Positions 34,162-42,699 are shown, numbered from the stretch's first letter. The stretch is 64,000 nucleotides of DNA from Melitaea cinxia (GCF_905220565.1 NC_059399.1:4247501-4311500); one strand, 5' to 3'. Program-made: numbers and translations. The notes: generated from the sequence alone by a model not told the origin.

Positions 34162-36194
34162 ATTAAGTAAAATTTAGTATTTAAAAATAACACATTATTA
34201 TGTTAAAAATACAAGTACAAATTCATAGTTCACAGAAAACGAGAGCCGTTTTATACAAACAATGTGACCTTATTATGTACTTATTAAGTTTTAATATACT
34301 TGACTGAATTTTGGGAACTCAAAGACTACTTAATTAGTAACAAAACTACATGTTAATTTAATAAATTTTGACCAGTTGTGTTAGAATACAAACCTGGGTG
34401 GGACTCTTGACGTAGTACTCTGTGTCATTGATAAGCAGCCGGAAATCGTTTTCCAGCAGCGACTCGACCGTGTCGCTGGCCGCGATACGAATCCGCTCGT
34501 CCGCTGCGAGCGCCACAGCGCGCTCCACACCGCGGTCTTCTGCCTTCACCTGCACAGACAAGTCTATGTCAGACAAGTCTATCTATCTATCTTTCCGTAC
34601 TGTTACAAAGTGTAAATACTGAGATTAGGCACGGCAGGAAATATCAAAATCTGGAGCAGCCCGACTGGGGAAGTACCTAGAGTTTATTGCTTTCAAACAG
34701 TGCTATTTTCCTGTGGTAAGTAAGGTGGGGGGATAGGATCGGCAACACGCTTGCGATGCTTCTGGCGTTGCAGCCATTTATAAGCTACGGTAACCACTTA
34801 CCACCGTCTGAGCCGTACGCTTGTTTGCCGACCTACCCTGATACCTGCCGACCTTATTTTAAAAAATATTGATTGATAGGTTTAATAGCTTTCAGTTGTA
34901 CCAGTGGAGCGCGATTGATTCCACCAACGTCACGTAGAGTGGAACTATACGAAAGAGGTTCATCGGTGTATTTGAGATAACAGTTTCAATTGAATTTTGT
35001 AAACGGGCAAAATAGTAGTATCTAACTAACTGTACAGTCTTTAAATATCCACTCTCAATATCAAATATCAATGACCCACAGCTTGACAGAAAAACTTTAA
35101 TGAATAAGTCTTATACCAATAATATTTATCAATTTTTCTACATTAAAATATGATATTATTGTTATTGAATTATGACTTGGAAATCAAAAAGTCCGGGTAG
35201 CATTGTATTATCAAGTTAATGTTTTTTTTAAAGTTTATCTCTTGCTAGCTGGCTATGAAAAAATTGAAGAGATCTTGCCTTTTAAAATAGATTATTTTTA
35301 AGTCGTAATAGAATCAATTACTTTTTGTGAGATTTTACTTTTAATAATCATTGACTTAAAACGTGTTCATTTTGATTTTAAGTAAATAGAAAATTGCTCG
35401 AAATTATTTAATCTAACCAAGCCTAGATACGTTTCCAACCACAATAACGCGTTTGTCTTTTATAGTCGAAATAGTATGTCGGGTAAGTATGGTATGAGAA
35501 TCCTAAAACATTAATAAAATTTATGTCAGACAATTCTTCAGGTTTCATGACGGTAGTAACAAAAACGGGCCGCAATTAAAAGTACCTAGTAGTGAATATA
35601 CCTTGCGTGATTTGGTAAACACATTTTATTCTGGCAAAAAATTTTGTCAGAATTTTATCTTCAGACGAACAGGTATTATAGTGTTGTACAGCTGGTAAAA
35701 TTCAACTACCTAAAATGATATAAAATAAACGTTGCACACATTATTTTTTATAGTTAATATTCATTTGATTTTAATCTTACTTGGGGAATAAATTTATGTT
35801 AGTTGGGATTAGGGCTAGGGTCGGAAACGCGTTTGTGTTGCTTCTGGTTTTGCAGGCTTGTTTGTCGACGTAGTTGTATAAAAAAAACTATTATAGAAGG
35901 GATCCAATTAGTTTCATTCTAGTTAGCCCTACCTCTAACCAATGCCTTAAATACTCCTATAGTACTGCTCTGTTCAAGCTCAAATTCAACTTTTATAGGT
36001 CAAAGAAGAGTCTACGATGGGCCTAGCTAGACCTACTCTCCTCCCTGCCTCAACCACGTCCACGGTACTAACCTGTTCAAGCAGGTCACCGACGGTCTGC
36101 GACACGGGACGGAGTGTGAACCTGCATCGCTCCCGACGTGAGGGCAGCGGTACTATTATCACTGGTAAACCGCGTCGATACGTCACTACAACTT
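12391..36194 (-). CDS. MCU: Mitochondrial calcium uniporter pore subunit (MCU), 5' end missing
   Basis: Minus-strand exons in order: 36194-36073, 34549-34394, 16533-16372, 13769-13566, 13027-12920 and 12549-12391 (stop TAA 12391-12393). All have AG/GT borders. The first begins inside a codon (two bases) and the rest join in phase 0, giving 302 visible residues. MCU forms the Ca2+ channel of the mitochondrial inner membrane. The start matches the MCU N-terminal domain (GLPVIIVPLPSRRERC at about 5-20). A coiled coil rich in K, E and R follows (about 110-150), then TM1 (159-180), the selectivity-filter motif WDIMEP (187-192) and TM2 (191-211). The C-terminal coiled coil (215-302) ends KKMKIT. 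Both the D and E of the DIME filter are present. Identification rests on this motif plus close agreement along the known MCU family. The exon(s) for the start codon, targeting peptide and first residues were not found. Introns of about 18 kb (34.4 to 16.5 kb) and 2.6 kb are packed with repeats. Confidence 0.95.
13110..13412 (+). repeat. Lepidopteran interspersed repeat (family B), near full copy
   Basis: Lies in the MCU intron between 13027 and 13566. Carries the family landmarks TGGGTGTCGTAAGAGGC, CCGACCGATGGCGGGATAAC, GAAATACACAGGCCG, CGTCTTCGGTGCGACAAAG and the region before the 3' tail. Open frames across it recur in other copies because the DNA is repeated; they are not a gene. Confidence 0.75.
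13851..14416 (-). mobile_element. Helitron-like non-autonomous element, minus orientation
   Basis: On the minus strand it ends in a GC-rich hairpin followed by CTAG (CTAG at 13851; GTGCCCGCGGCTTCGCCCGC beside it). The other end carries TATATATATAAAAGAGAAAGG followed by the CTCACTCATCACGA motif (in reverse: TCGTGATGAGTGAGT). A CTAG end after a short hairpin fits Helitrons. No Rep/helicase gene is present. Confidence 0.6.
14422..15530 (-). repeat. 282-bp tandem array in Helitron-like DNA
   Basis: Four units begin with GATACATTATT at 14422, 14703, 14985 and 15268, a period of 281-283 bp. Shared blocks include ACATAGGACTTTCATAC, CCCCCGTTTTA, GTCGAGTTTCGTAAAATCCG and GGAGATTTCGTGATGAGTGA. The last unit runs into CTTTTATATATAAAG near 15510, the same end motif as the neighbouring Helitron-like element, so the array looks like an internally expanded member of that family. 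It lies between MCU exons at 13769 and 16372. Confidence 0.75.
16020..16290 (+). repeat. tRNA-derived SINE (family A), near complete
   Basis: The tRNA-like head has an A-box-like TGGTGTAATGGTGCGTG and a B-box-like GGGTTCGATTCCCGC, followed by a body (GCTTCGGAGAGCACGTTAAG, CGGTCCCGGTTGTTATC) and a 3' part with TGGAGCAGTGTGGTGGATTA. The head supplies an internal RNA polymerase III promoter. It sits 82 bp from an MCU exon border. Confidence 0.8.
16560..19025. other. AT-rich intronic stretch
   Basis: Part of the large MCU intron. No coding sequence or named repeat was recognised. The only structure is a short imperfect hairpin at 17698-17749. Confidence 0.5.
19027..19205 (+). repeat. Lepidopteran interspersed repeat (family D)
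   Basis: Begins TCGGCAAACAAACTTACAGC and ends CGGGCTGCTCCAGATTTTGA, GCAGGATA. The same two ends recur at 58803-59012 and, in reverse, at 34626-34845 and 62217-62402. No coding capacity. The family is known to me only as a common moth and butterfly repeat. Confidence 0.65.
20143..20345 (+). repeat. tRNA-derived SINE (family C)
   Basis: The head contains GACGCAGTTTGTAGTGACC (A-box-like) and GCGGGTTGGATTCCCGTC (B-box-like). An AT-rich body with TATATATGTGTATG and a TATCAGCCAGCTGTTACC motif follow. The copy at 32440-32612 (minus) shares the head and the TATCAGCCG block. Confidence 0.65.
21157..21492 (+). repeat. Lepidopteran interspersed repeat (family B), full copy
   Basis: Runs from GGCTACGGCACTAAAGAATT to a GATGAT tail. 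It has GGGTGTCGTAAGAGGCGAC, CCATCCAACTGCTGGC, CACCAACCCGCCTGCCCAGC and GGCCTATGTCCAGCAGTGGA. Best plus-strand representative of the family in the window. Confidence 0.8.
21924..22250 (-). repeat. Lepidopteran interspersed repeat (family B), inverted full copy
   Basis: Reverse complement of the copy ending at 21492, about 430 bp away. It starts ATTACAGCCTATACAGTCCA and ends at GTCACACAGCAC. The two copies are very similar throughout. Confidence 0.8.
22765..23085 (-). mobile_element. Helitron-like element (GTCCGCGTGG family), diverged
   Basis: AGCTGTGTCCGTGACTTCGT and CCGCGTGGAATTTAAC at the left match the CTAG-end side of the copy at 32760. The right half matches too (TATGTACCGTGTATACATCC; AATATTACAAACAGACACTC). 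The CTAG itself is mutated here. Confidence 0.6.
23172..23450 (-). repeat. Lepidopteran interspersed repeat (family B), truncated
   Basis: Minus-oriented copy beginning ATTACAGCCTTTACAGTCCA and stopping inside GACACCCACAG, so its 5' end is missing. Confidence 0.7.
24010..24190 (-). repeat. Lepidopteran interspersed repeat (family B), old diverged copy
   Basis: Shares GGTGGATGGTTATCCCACCA, TTACGACACCCACGGGAAG and CCGTAGCCACA with the other copies, but with many substitutions and no 3' tail. Confidence 0.6.
24722..24890 (+). repeat. Family D repeat, diverged
   Basis: AAGCGTACGGTTCGTCTGAT, GGCTACCGTAGCCTATTGAA and CGCAAGCGCTTTGCC align with the left half of the family. Confidence 0.5.
25922..27013 (-). 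mobile_element. DNA transposon with palindrome-array inverted repeats
   Basis: About 1.09 kb. The outer ends are inverted copies: TTGCAGTCAGAACTCTTAAC at left, and in reverse at right, TTGCAGTCAAAACGCTTAAC. The match continues through TATTGACTAG and GAAATCAGTCA. Each arm (25922-26145 and 26815-27013) is a row of palindromic units of the form GTCAAAAGT-ACTTTTGAC, about 30 bp apart: seven at left, about six at right. One unit (25971-25992) is a perfect 22-bp palindrome. Such arrays usually serve as binding sites for the element's own recombinase. Between the arms lies a broken integrase-like gene. The element interrupts a GAAGTCGGT-family repeat, so it is the younger of the two. Confidence 0.75.
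26145..26709 (-). pseudogene. Broken integrase/transposase fragment with HHCC zinc-binding domain
   Basis: Read on the minus strand, an N-terminal piece (26709-26506) overlaps a second piece (26516-26277) in another frame, with a run of A at the junction. The second piece carries an HHCC-type integrase zinc finger: H-x4-H in HISIGHGG and C-x2-C in CEVCQRK. After a TAG (26277-26279) the same frame continues through KPILHTEMNSR and VDLIDMQS, where the D fits the first catalytic acid of a DDE integrase core, and stops at 26145. The other two catalytic acids are absent. Gypsy-like integrases of this type occur in Ginger-type DNA transposons, LTR elements and KRBA2-like host proteins. Flanking inverted repeats favour a DNA transposon. 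The first piece is not recognised. Confidence 0.6.
27415..28815 (-). mobile_element. 5'-truncated R2/R4-superclade LINE (Dong-like), between ATT repeats
   Basis: Contains the 413-codon frame at 27550-28791 and about 130 bp of 3' UTR. Both borders fall in short ATT/TAA microsatellites (27404-27420 and about 28795-28807). The Bombyx element Dong (R4 clade) is known to insert into TAA repeats, which fits. There is no long poly(A) tail. Confidence 0.6.
27550..28791 (-). CDS. C-terminal part of a LINE polyprotein with restriction-like endonuclease
   Basis: A 413-residue open frame ending in TAA at 27550-27552. The N-terminal part (1-90) is the post-catalytic region of a reverse transcriptase (KVRAFNSWVMPLIVYTFGIL). 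The fingers/palm with the YADD-type box are missing, so the copy is 5'-truncated. A zinc-binding motif (CRAC at about 220, then H-x4-C in HIVSGC) is followed by the endonuclease signature PDIVLVDRSARR, IIVDITVP with the spaced acidic residues of restriction-like nucleases. This domain order is that of site-specific LINEs (R2, R4/Dong, NeSL, Hero). The endonuclease nicks the target to prime reverse transcription. The frame is intact from truncation point to stop, so insertion was fairly recent. It cannot move by itself. The first Met is arbitrary. Confidence 0.75.
   Translation of the reverse strand: MGFDDGAMKQLVKERFFGRLKKVLNSFLSGGNKVRAFNSWVMPLIVYTFGILRWTQTKLDILDRQVRKLLTTYRIHHPRSSVMRLYIPRKCGGRGFLNAKNLHNREVCNLREYFLNMKSDMHMDVVAVDRGFTPLSLGKEKWRKPIVMRTVDRVAVWKSKELHGRFYKVLTDPDVDQPSSISWLQHGNLFGETEGFVCAIMDEVIKTNNYRKHIMKDGTPDICRACHKPGESNRHIVSGCSHLANGEYLHRHNQVARIIHQQLAIRYGLVENKLPYYSPTPFLENGRALLYWDRSIVTDRFIAANKPDIVLVDRSARRAIIVDITVPHDDNLVKAEKEKLSKYLDLAHEITGMWNVDSTIIVPIVVSVNGLLAKSFDQHLKKLSLDCWIKGRIQKAVLLETARIVRRFLSLEP
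28820..29990. other. AT-rich intronic stretch
   Basis: Inside the large MCU intron. No repeat or coding sequence recognised, apart from a B-box-like GGTTTCGAGTCCAGCTC near 29413 that could be a SINE remnant. Confidence 0.45.
29996..30311 (+). repeat. tRNA-derived SINE (family A)
   Basis: B-box-like GGATTCGATTCCCGCTC, then CCTCGGAGAGCACGTTAAGC, TCCCGGTTGTTATC, GGTGGATTAAGCTCC and GCCTATGCCCAAAAGTGA. The A-box side is degraded. This copy best shows the 3' end, which resembles the tail of family B. Confidence 0.75.
30583..30645 (-). repeat. Short LINE 3'-end fragment
   Basis: AATCAAAATCAAAAACAGC, then TTTATTCAAATAGGCTTCG; the reverse reads as a 3' end with an ATTTTG-type tail. The plus-strand fragment at 41935-41985 is the same family. 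Confidence 0.5.
30692..30945 (+). mobile_element. GAAGTCGGT-family fragment with an 18-bp triplication
   Basis: Contains TGGTACCATGATGAGGAAAC and ends TGTAATTGAAGTCGGTTTTT. Inside it GTTAACAGAGAAGGCGTT is repeated in tandem about three times (about 30802-30858). Confidence 0.6.
31185..31740 (-). pseudogene. Degraded LINE reverse-transcriptase C-terminal fragment
   Basis: On the minus strand, from 31740 down, it reads through KFKYLGHWVTDNLKDDCDIE, then RRSLSVRWNMLARRFARC, and on toward a VQYNNAFRILMGL-like segment after frameshifts. This block follows the catalytic core in several non-LTR families. The 3' end is an ATT-repeat tail at 31185-31202 on the plus strand. The catalytic core is absent. 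Confidence 0.6.
31978..32182 (+). mobile_element. Short Helitron-like element, complete
   Basis: 205 bp from TCTAATATATAAAAGTCTCG to GCGGGGTCAGCTAG. It begins TC, ends CTAG after a short GC-rich stretch, and lies between A and T, as expected for Helitrons. Contains ACGGCTTGACCGATTCTCAT. No gene. Confidence 0.7.
32440..32612 (-). repeat. tRNA-derived SINE (family C)
   Basis: In reverse it has GGTGCAATTGTAGTGACC (A-box-like) and TGGGTTCGATTGTCATCC (B-box-like), then an AT-rich body ending in GCATATCAGCCG. Confidence 0.65.
32760..33085 (-). mobile_element. Helitron-like element (GTCCGCGTGG family)
   Basis: CTAG at 32761 next to CTGTGCCCGCGACTTCGTCC. The far side has ATGTACCGTGTATACATCCA and GACACTCCAATTTTATTTA. 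The plus-oriented copy at 45125-45456 defines both ends. Confidence 0.7.
33840..34160 (+). repeat. Probable retroelement 3' end with poly(A) tail
   Basis: AT-rich 3'-UTR-like sequence runs into AATAAATAAATAAATAAATA and then an A run (34125-34159). No coding part is recognisable, so the family is unknown. Confidence 0.4.
34626..34845 (-). repeat. Family D repeat
   Basis: In reverse of the plus copies: TCTGGAGCAGCCCGACTGGG near the left end and GAGCCGTACGCTTGTTTGCC at the right. It lies 77 bp upstream of the MCU exon at 34549. Confidence 0.7.
35810..35875 (-). repeat. Family D repeat, short fragment
   Basis: AGGGTCGGAAACGCGTTTGT, TTGCTTCTGG and GCTTGTTTGTCGACGTAGTT match the left part of the family in reverse. 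Confidence 0.45.
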
Positions 36195-36264
36195 CTGAAA
36201 CAAGAGTAAAACCTTATTAATAACTGCAATTACTTTTACATTTTTCAACTTTTAACTGAATTTC

Positions 36265-37018
36265 GTCTGTATTTTTATTTGTATATTTTTTACAACATAA
36301 CCTTTTACTGGGTGTACCGATTTTTATGTTTCTTCTTTTAATCGAAATCGTGTGATCGCGTTTAAATTTATTGAGACCTGAAGAGTGCTTTTGGAGTTAT
36401 CTTCAATAATGCTTATAATTTATTCATTTCTTTCAAAAATCTAACGTAGATAGTCGTAGTTATAAATGTAAATAGAAGTTAGTTTTTTGGGTTTGCGGGC
36501 AAAAATAAACATGTTATTTAGGAGGAGGAGATTGATAGATTTACAGGTCAGGATTTATCTTAAGATAAACACTTTCTCTTCAACGCAAGCAACAAATAAA
36601 TTTTAAGATAATATTGGTATTTTGAATAAATACGCAAAAATACTTAAAAGCTATTTTAATTTTTTCAAAAGTTTATAATTTTTCAAATAACTGTTTTAGT
36701 TAGTTGAAAAATTATAAACTTTTAATGTTAGTTTTTAGTTATATATATTAGATATTATGCGTATTTACTGGATTATTTTTTCATCGACCTACGTTGTATT
36801 ATACCGCATAAATTTTCAATGAGTGTACCGATTTTAATAATTCTTGTTTTAATGAAAATCATGTGGCCCCATTTAAATTTGATCGAGATCTCATAAGTAA
36901 TTTTTGAGCAATCTTTGCAAATCGTATTTACTTGACTATTTTGTCGCGAACCTACGTTGTAATACTTGACGATGTAATTCAAGTCGTTTTTTTTTTTTGT
37001 TTGCGAGCAAACACAATT
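36265..37018 (+). mobile_element. GAAGTCGGT-family fragments, two partial copies
   Basis: Two successive right-half fragments: CTTTTACTGGGTGTACCGAT near 36300 and AATGAGTGTACCGATTTTAA near 36819. The second ends ATGTAATTCAAGTCGTTTTT near 36990. Confidence 0.55.
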
Positions 37019-37029
37019 ATTATTATTTA

Positions 37030-39830
37030 TAAATCCGAACGATAAAACGATATTTCTTATTGCTATTCTACATTTTTAGTACAGTATGGCGCTTAAGGTC
37101 TGCAAATTGCTTTTAGCTACGCAGGAATTATACCTAATTTAATGCTTTCTCGAATGAAAGTAGGAAGATACGAAGAAAAATAAAAGATATAAATGAATTT
37201 AATCTGCTTATAAAATTAAAAAGGAAATATGTTTCCCGCTTTAAGAATAAAAACTTTTTTAATAAAAAATTATGCCTTAAAACAATGCGTCCATGAACGT
37301 CCTTCCTATCTTGCAGATAATATAAAATTCTCTAAATTCTCCAGAAGTCTTTCTCTTATTTATTAATAAAAGAAATATCGCTTTAAATCACTTTATTATA
37401 TTAATTTTTATTTGAAACTTGAGATTTAAAAAAAAGTTTAAGGGTTTTTTTTAGGTTTTTTTGTTGTTCATTAAATATTTTTTACATGATGATGCCTGAA
37501 AGTTTAGTTTAGTTTTTAAACGAGAAATATCGTTTTTTGCACACCTTAGACAATAGTTATCGTAATTTGACAATACAAATTGTAATAAATTTAAAGCAAT
37601 AATAATGTTTACAGACTCACTTGTGTTGTATTTATTTAGCTTATTATTTTGTCAGTTTATTGAAAACTCGTGTACATTATATCAAATTATACCAGCATAA
37701 AAATATAAAAAAGTATTACAATTACAATTGATCTTGTTGAGAGCGTTTCAAAGAGAAGCTAAGAAGGTGTGCATGTGTATGTATCTAAGAATGTACGAAA
37801 ATTTATTTAGCCTAGCATAAAATATCATCATCGAATAATCAAACATAAAGATGTATGCAAATACTCAAACGAACTATTCACTATACATTTTTGTCTAAAT
37901 TATTCGTTGAAAATAGTCCCGAGCAAATTAATACGATATAAAATAAAGGTTCTTGAAACCAAAAACAATGCAAACAATAATATAATATTTATTACACGTG
38001 AATTCTGGTTGCGGATAGAACAATTTCCGTACATTTGTCGTGACATACGCAATGCGGAAACACTGTTATAAAGAAATACTTTATTTCATGACATAGATGT
38101 ACCTTTTTTGGAAATTTGTACGGTCGTGTAAATACCATATACTTTCCACATATGTAAAATCGATTAGATTCAAAGTTAAGATAATAGAAAATTATGAAGA
38201 CGAGCTCTTACTTTACAGTTTTCTATGATTCAACACATACAGTTTCTATGATACAAGTCGACGATGGAAAGGCATAATGTATTATCCGCCATTTAGTAAA
38301 ATGATCAGGAGAGACGATTAAAGTTTTAAAAACTTTATAACTTTTAAAGTATTGGAGATATCTCTATGAAATTTGTGAAATAGTAATAAAATTTATTACA
38401 AATCTATACATTTAATAAAAAATAACGTATGTCTAATATTTGTATTATTTTATGGAGTTAATACAAAATACCATAAAATCTCAGATAGGTAAAATTAGTC
38501 TATATCCAAATATTACATCCAAAAAATATCAAGCAAAGTGTTTTATATCCAGAATATAATTTAATATTTTCAAGTAAATTGTTTTATATCCAAATAAATG
38601 TGATATTGCTATCGCGTAAAATGACTTAAAAACAAATCCAATCATGACCAGAGAGAGGTAAACACTTTTATGTAACCTTTTCATATCTATGCGAACCTGG
38701 TAAAACAGTTGTACAGACATCAGTGTATTCGAACAAAGAGGGTCAAGTAGCTTAACCATACACTTAACTACTATTTAAGCCACAAACTAAACTTTAAAAC
38801 AAAACAAAAAAAAAAATGAAAAATAAATGTTTAACTGAAATTATATTTATCATAAAGTTACAATTAAAAAACTGAATTAAACTTTCATACTGACGTTTAC
38901 AAACATAGTAAATAACATATAATTATATTATTAAACTTAAATTAATACTTGATAAAAAAAATTAAGCTACAATATGTTCTTTGGACAGTTTTAATTTGTA
39001 CTTAACGATTTTCAGTATTTTTAAAAGATTTACAAAAAATAAAATCTTAACACCTAACTATTAAAAAACTTTTCAGTCCACCATAACGAGTGGTTTAATG
39101 AAACTTCTTAGGTAATACTCAGTTATCATCTATCTCAACATTAAAAATATCTTCGAAATCTGAGTCTGGTAGAACATCTGCCTTATTGGTGGAGGTACGA
39201 AGATTCAAATACTCACTATGATATCTTTGAGGAATGACAAATGGTCAGTTTAAATGCAGATTTTATTTGTAAAAAAAAAAACAAGTAAATTTTGTTTTAT
39301 TGTATTAAAATAGATTCTAGAAAGAACAGAAAAACGACTCAACGCATAATGTTACCTTATTTTGGATAGGTAAAATGTATTATCTTGGAAACAATGGCAT
39401 TTTAGAGTAGAGTAAAATGTATTAACTTACAATGACTAACATTTAAAATCGGAGTAAAATGTTTTAATTCTACTGATCAAGAAAAGTCAAGTTGGGTATA
39501 ATGTATAAATTACAAAAATGATAATATTATAATTTGGTAAATTGTTTTAACATTTAAATTTGGTTAAAGTCAAGCCAGGCAAAGTAGCATAAGATAAAAA
39601 TTTTAGTTATGAGGTGTTTTAATGACAAAATCCACTATTTACTATAGAGTTAAAACACAAGAAAATATGAAAAACTTCAAAATCACTGGTGTATTAACGA
39701 CCATAAAAGTCGTCAGATCGAGCTGAAACCAGGACCATTCGAAAGAGTTCATTCTCCCGATTCCAACGGTATATATAACTCGATATCGCCAAAAATGGCG
39801 GTTAATACAATATGCCTTTCCACCATCGAA
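37030..39830. other. AT-rich stretch without recognised features
   Basis: No coding sequence or named repeat. Around 39365-39560 a loose motif (GTAAAATGTATTA and variants) recurs every 40-70 bp. The ORFs here are short and unlike any family. Confidence 0.5.
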
Positions 39831-39831
39831 G

Positions 39832-39960
39832 TGTGTGTTTGTGTGTGTGTGTGTGTGTGTGTTTGTGTGTGTTCGTGTATGTGTGTGCGTTCGCGTGTGT
39901 GCGTGCACGCGTGTATGCGTATGCATGTGTATGCGCGTGTGCGTATGCGTGTGTGTGTTT
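39832..39960 (+). repeat. GT/CA microsatellite
   Basis: Imperfect GT repeat with GC-containing interruptions. The minus-strand 'His/Thr' reading frame over it is a by-product. Confidence 0.9.
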
Positions 39961-40484
39961 ATAAATGTTAATATATTATAATTAAAATTTATTATTTATT
40001 TTAGGATTTAAATTTTGATACCTATATTTTTTATTAATCAATGCAATAAGAAGCAGCTGATGATAATTTATTATATAATACATGGTTATGCTTACTTAGG
40101 TTCAATAAGTAAAAATATAACTGTACGAAACAACAACTACGAAACCAATGGTTTATCTTAATTACAAAACGTACCTAATAACAGAATAAGCCGTAAGGTA
40201 CTATACATTATGTCGATTACAATCGAGTTACTTGATTACAGGGTAAAACTATGGTTTACTATTTAGGACTTCAAAGAGATTATTATATTTGAATATTAAT
40301 TATTGAGGGAGACGGTTCATTTATGTAGTTGTGGCCTCTATTGTGGTAACAGTTTTAATTAATAATTTGCAATTTATGATTATCTTTAGTAATTTTAAGT
40401 GCTACTCAGGGTTATATATTTAGGTATAATATTAAATGATACCAAAAACACTACGTTTAATAGGATTAAAAGTTTTTTTATTTT

Positions 40485-40778
40485 TATTTTGTAGTCATCA
40501 TCACTTTACCCTATCGCAGTCCACTGTCTCCTGGAGAAAAAAAAATTCTTTTGAAATCCGAAGTGGGGTCTCCGTCAAGCATTCGTGGCATAGCTCTAAA
40601 ATGCGAAAGACTCCTGCTGCTGAACTGGCTCCACACGTATCAACTCGTCGTTCCTGTGGGCCTAGCCAGTGAGGTCGAGAGGGTGGCGCAGAGCTTAGGC
40701 AACTCTGCGTTTTCCTAGTGTCCTAGGCGACACAGTATCTGTTTGACACTGTCTAACTAACTAACTGTTGTTGTAACT
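40485..40778 (+). repeat. Unnamed interspersed repeat ending in a GAA tail
   Basis: GC-richer block with TATCGCAGTCCACTGTCTCC, GGCCTAGCCAGTGAGGTC and TAGGCGACACAGTATCTG, running straight into the GAA microsatellite, as a retroposed unit with a simple-repeat tail would. No coding potential. Confidence 0.4.
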
Positions 40779-40863
40779 GAAGAAGAAGAAGAAGAAGAAG
40801 AAGAAGAAGAAGAAGAAGAAGAAGAAGAAGAAGAAGAAGAAGAAGAAGAAGAAGAAGAAGAAG

Positions 40864-40893
<30 letters not shown>
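40779..40893 (+). repeat. GAA microsatellite
   Basis: About 38 uninterrupted GAA units (115 bp). Confidence 0.95.
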
Positions 40894-40896
<3 letters not shown>

Positions 40897-41709
40897 ATGT
40901 AAAATGTAAAAGGACTCATACTGCGTAGTATAAAGTCAAACGTACATTCGGCGCATCTCTAATATTTATTATACTAGATTGCACAAAAGATAAATTTCAG
41001 ATATAAAGCTCAGGGATGAATATAATTATAGTTTATATTTTTTTTTTACTTTAATTAGTAAATTTTTGTCGACAGCAACTTATTTTTGCTTAATAAAAAT
41101 AAAAGTTAAAAAAAAACTTTTGAATCACTGGATCCTATGTTGAATGATTAGAAAATTATAAATATGTATTATTTTACTTATTACTTATATTTCATTTTAA
41201 GAGCTTCATACCCATACCGATAGGACTCTCTTGGGACCCTATTATAAAGGTTCCGCTGCTCATCCGTCAGTGCTGTAAATTAAGGCAACCTTATCTAATC
41301 TAAATAGGCAGATGTTAAAAATGCTGAACAAAATAAAGATTTTAAGGAATAACATATTTTTTTGTGTTTTCAATGTAAATTTTGTAAGATTGTACGAAAC
41401 TTTTTCTGTGAAAATCGTGTCAGTACCTGAATTCTTTTTTCGATTTTTGCCTTGCCTAAATAAAAGTCATGCCAAAAATAAAGTTTACATGAAAAAAACC
41501 ATAATAGCTAAATCTTATTAAGCGGTTTAAGATTAGATATATTAAAGATAAAAAATAATTTTCGGTGGCATATTTCATACAAAACGTGTCAAAATTTGTA
41601 AAGACTGATAGCTTTTAAGATTTTTAGTAACTGCGGATTTTGTTGTCGATTCTTTTTTGCAAAATTTCCATTTAGAATAATGTCGATCATCATATGTCTT
41701 ATCTAAGTA

Positions 41710-41910
41710 CTAGCTGACCCCGCAAACGTTATTTCGCCATATATGTTATTAACCCCCTTAATGCCTTTTATAACTTAGGGGTATGAAAAATCGATGTTGG
41801 CCGATTTTCGGACCTACCCGATATGCACACAAAATTTCATAAAAACCGGTCCAGCCGTTTCGGAGGAGTTTGTTAACTAACATTGTGACACGAGAATTTT
41901 ATATATAAGA
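41710..41910 (-). mobile_element. Short Helitron-like element, complete
   Basis: 201 bp, reverse of the copy at 31978-32182. CTAG at 41710-41713; the other end reads TATATATAAGA (TC in reverse). Shares GACCCCGCAAACG, ATGCACACAAAATTTCAT and CCGTTTCGGAGGAGTTTG. Confidence 0.7.
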
Positions 41911-41934
41911 TAACTTGTAAAATGGCGATTCCGA

Positions 41935-41985
41935 AGTACTTTTGAAGCCTACTTGAATAAAGAAATATTCGATTTGATTTAACTG
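41935..41985 (+). repeat. Short LINE 3'-end fragment
   Basis: AAGCCTACTTGAATAAAGAA followed by TTCGATTTGATTT, abutting the Helitron-like element just upstream. Confidence 0.5.
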
Positions 41986-42324
41986 TTTTCTTCACTTTCG
42001 TTTCTTTTAATAGTGGTAAGATTTAATTAATTCAGTGAACGAGTAAAGGTACTCTATCGTACAATCTTTCCTGACCACTTGTAACTTTCCCCCGATAACG
42101 TGTAATTGTAATTTGAACAATCTAAAAACAAAGCTCATTTGAATGCGACGTATCAAGACATCACACCAATGAATACGGTATGGTGGTACAATTAGAACGA
42201 AATTGTTTCAAAAGAACGTTGCTACACCGGATTTATGGCGAATAAAAGCTAGCTTATATTATTGTATAAAAATACAGACTTATACATTCAATATAAAATA
42301 GCATTTCAAAAGCATGTGTAACTG

Positions 42325-42660
42325 AGGGCATAGCTGGAAATATGTTGCTCGAAATATGGCGCAGCCCTTCTGGAGAAAAACCTCGACCTTACACACAAGG
42401 TTGTTGCAGGTGTCATAACCTACGGTAATTGCTTACCATCAGCTCAGTCGTACGCTTGTTTACCGACATACGTGTATAAAAAATTGGTTGATTGATAGGT
42501 TTAGTAGTTTTCAGCTGTGCCTGAGGGGCGAGATTGATTCTACCGTCACGTAGATTGGAACTACATGAAGGAGATTGATCGGTGTAGTTGGTATAAAGTC
42601 TCAATTGAATTTCGAAAACAGGCAGGTGAGCCGTACGCTTGTTTGCCGACCCAGTTGTAT
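42325..42660 (-). repeat. Family D repeat fragments
   Basis: GGTTGTTGCAGGTGTCATAA, GGTAATTGCTTACCATC and CAGTCGTACGCTTGTTTACC match the family in reverse. A second short end piece (GAGCCGTACGCTTGTTTGCC) lies at about 42628-42650. Confidence 0.5.
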
Positions 42661-42699
42661 AAAAAAATCAGTAGCTATTCCTACGGAAATTATTTTTAC

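Noticed and set aside
36773..36982. 69-codon minus-strand frame near 36.8 kb
   Set aside because: It is the reverse strand of a GAAGTCGGT-family fragment.
39642..39926. His/Thr-rich minus-strand open frame
   Set aside because: Produced by the GT/CA microsatellite.
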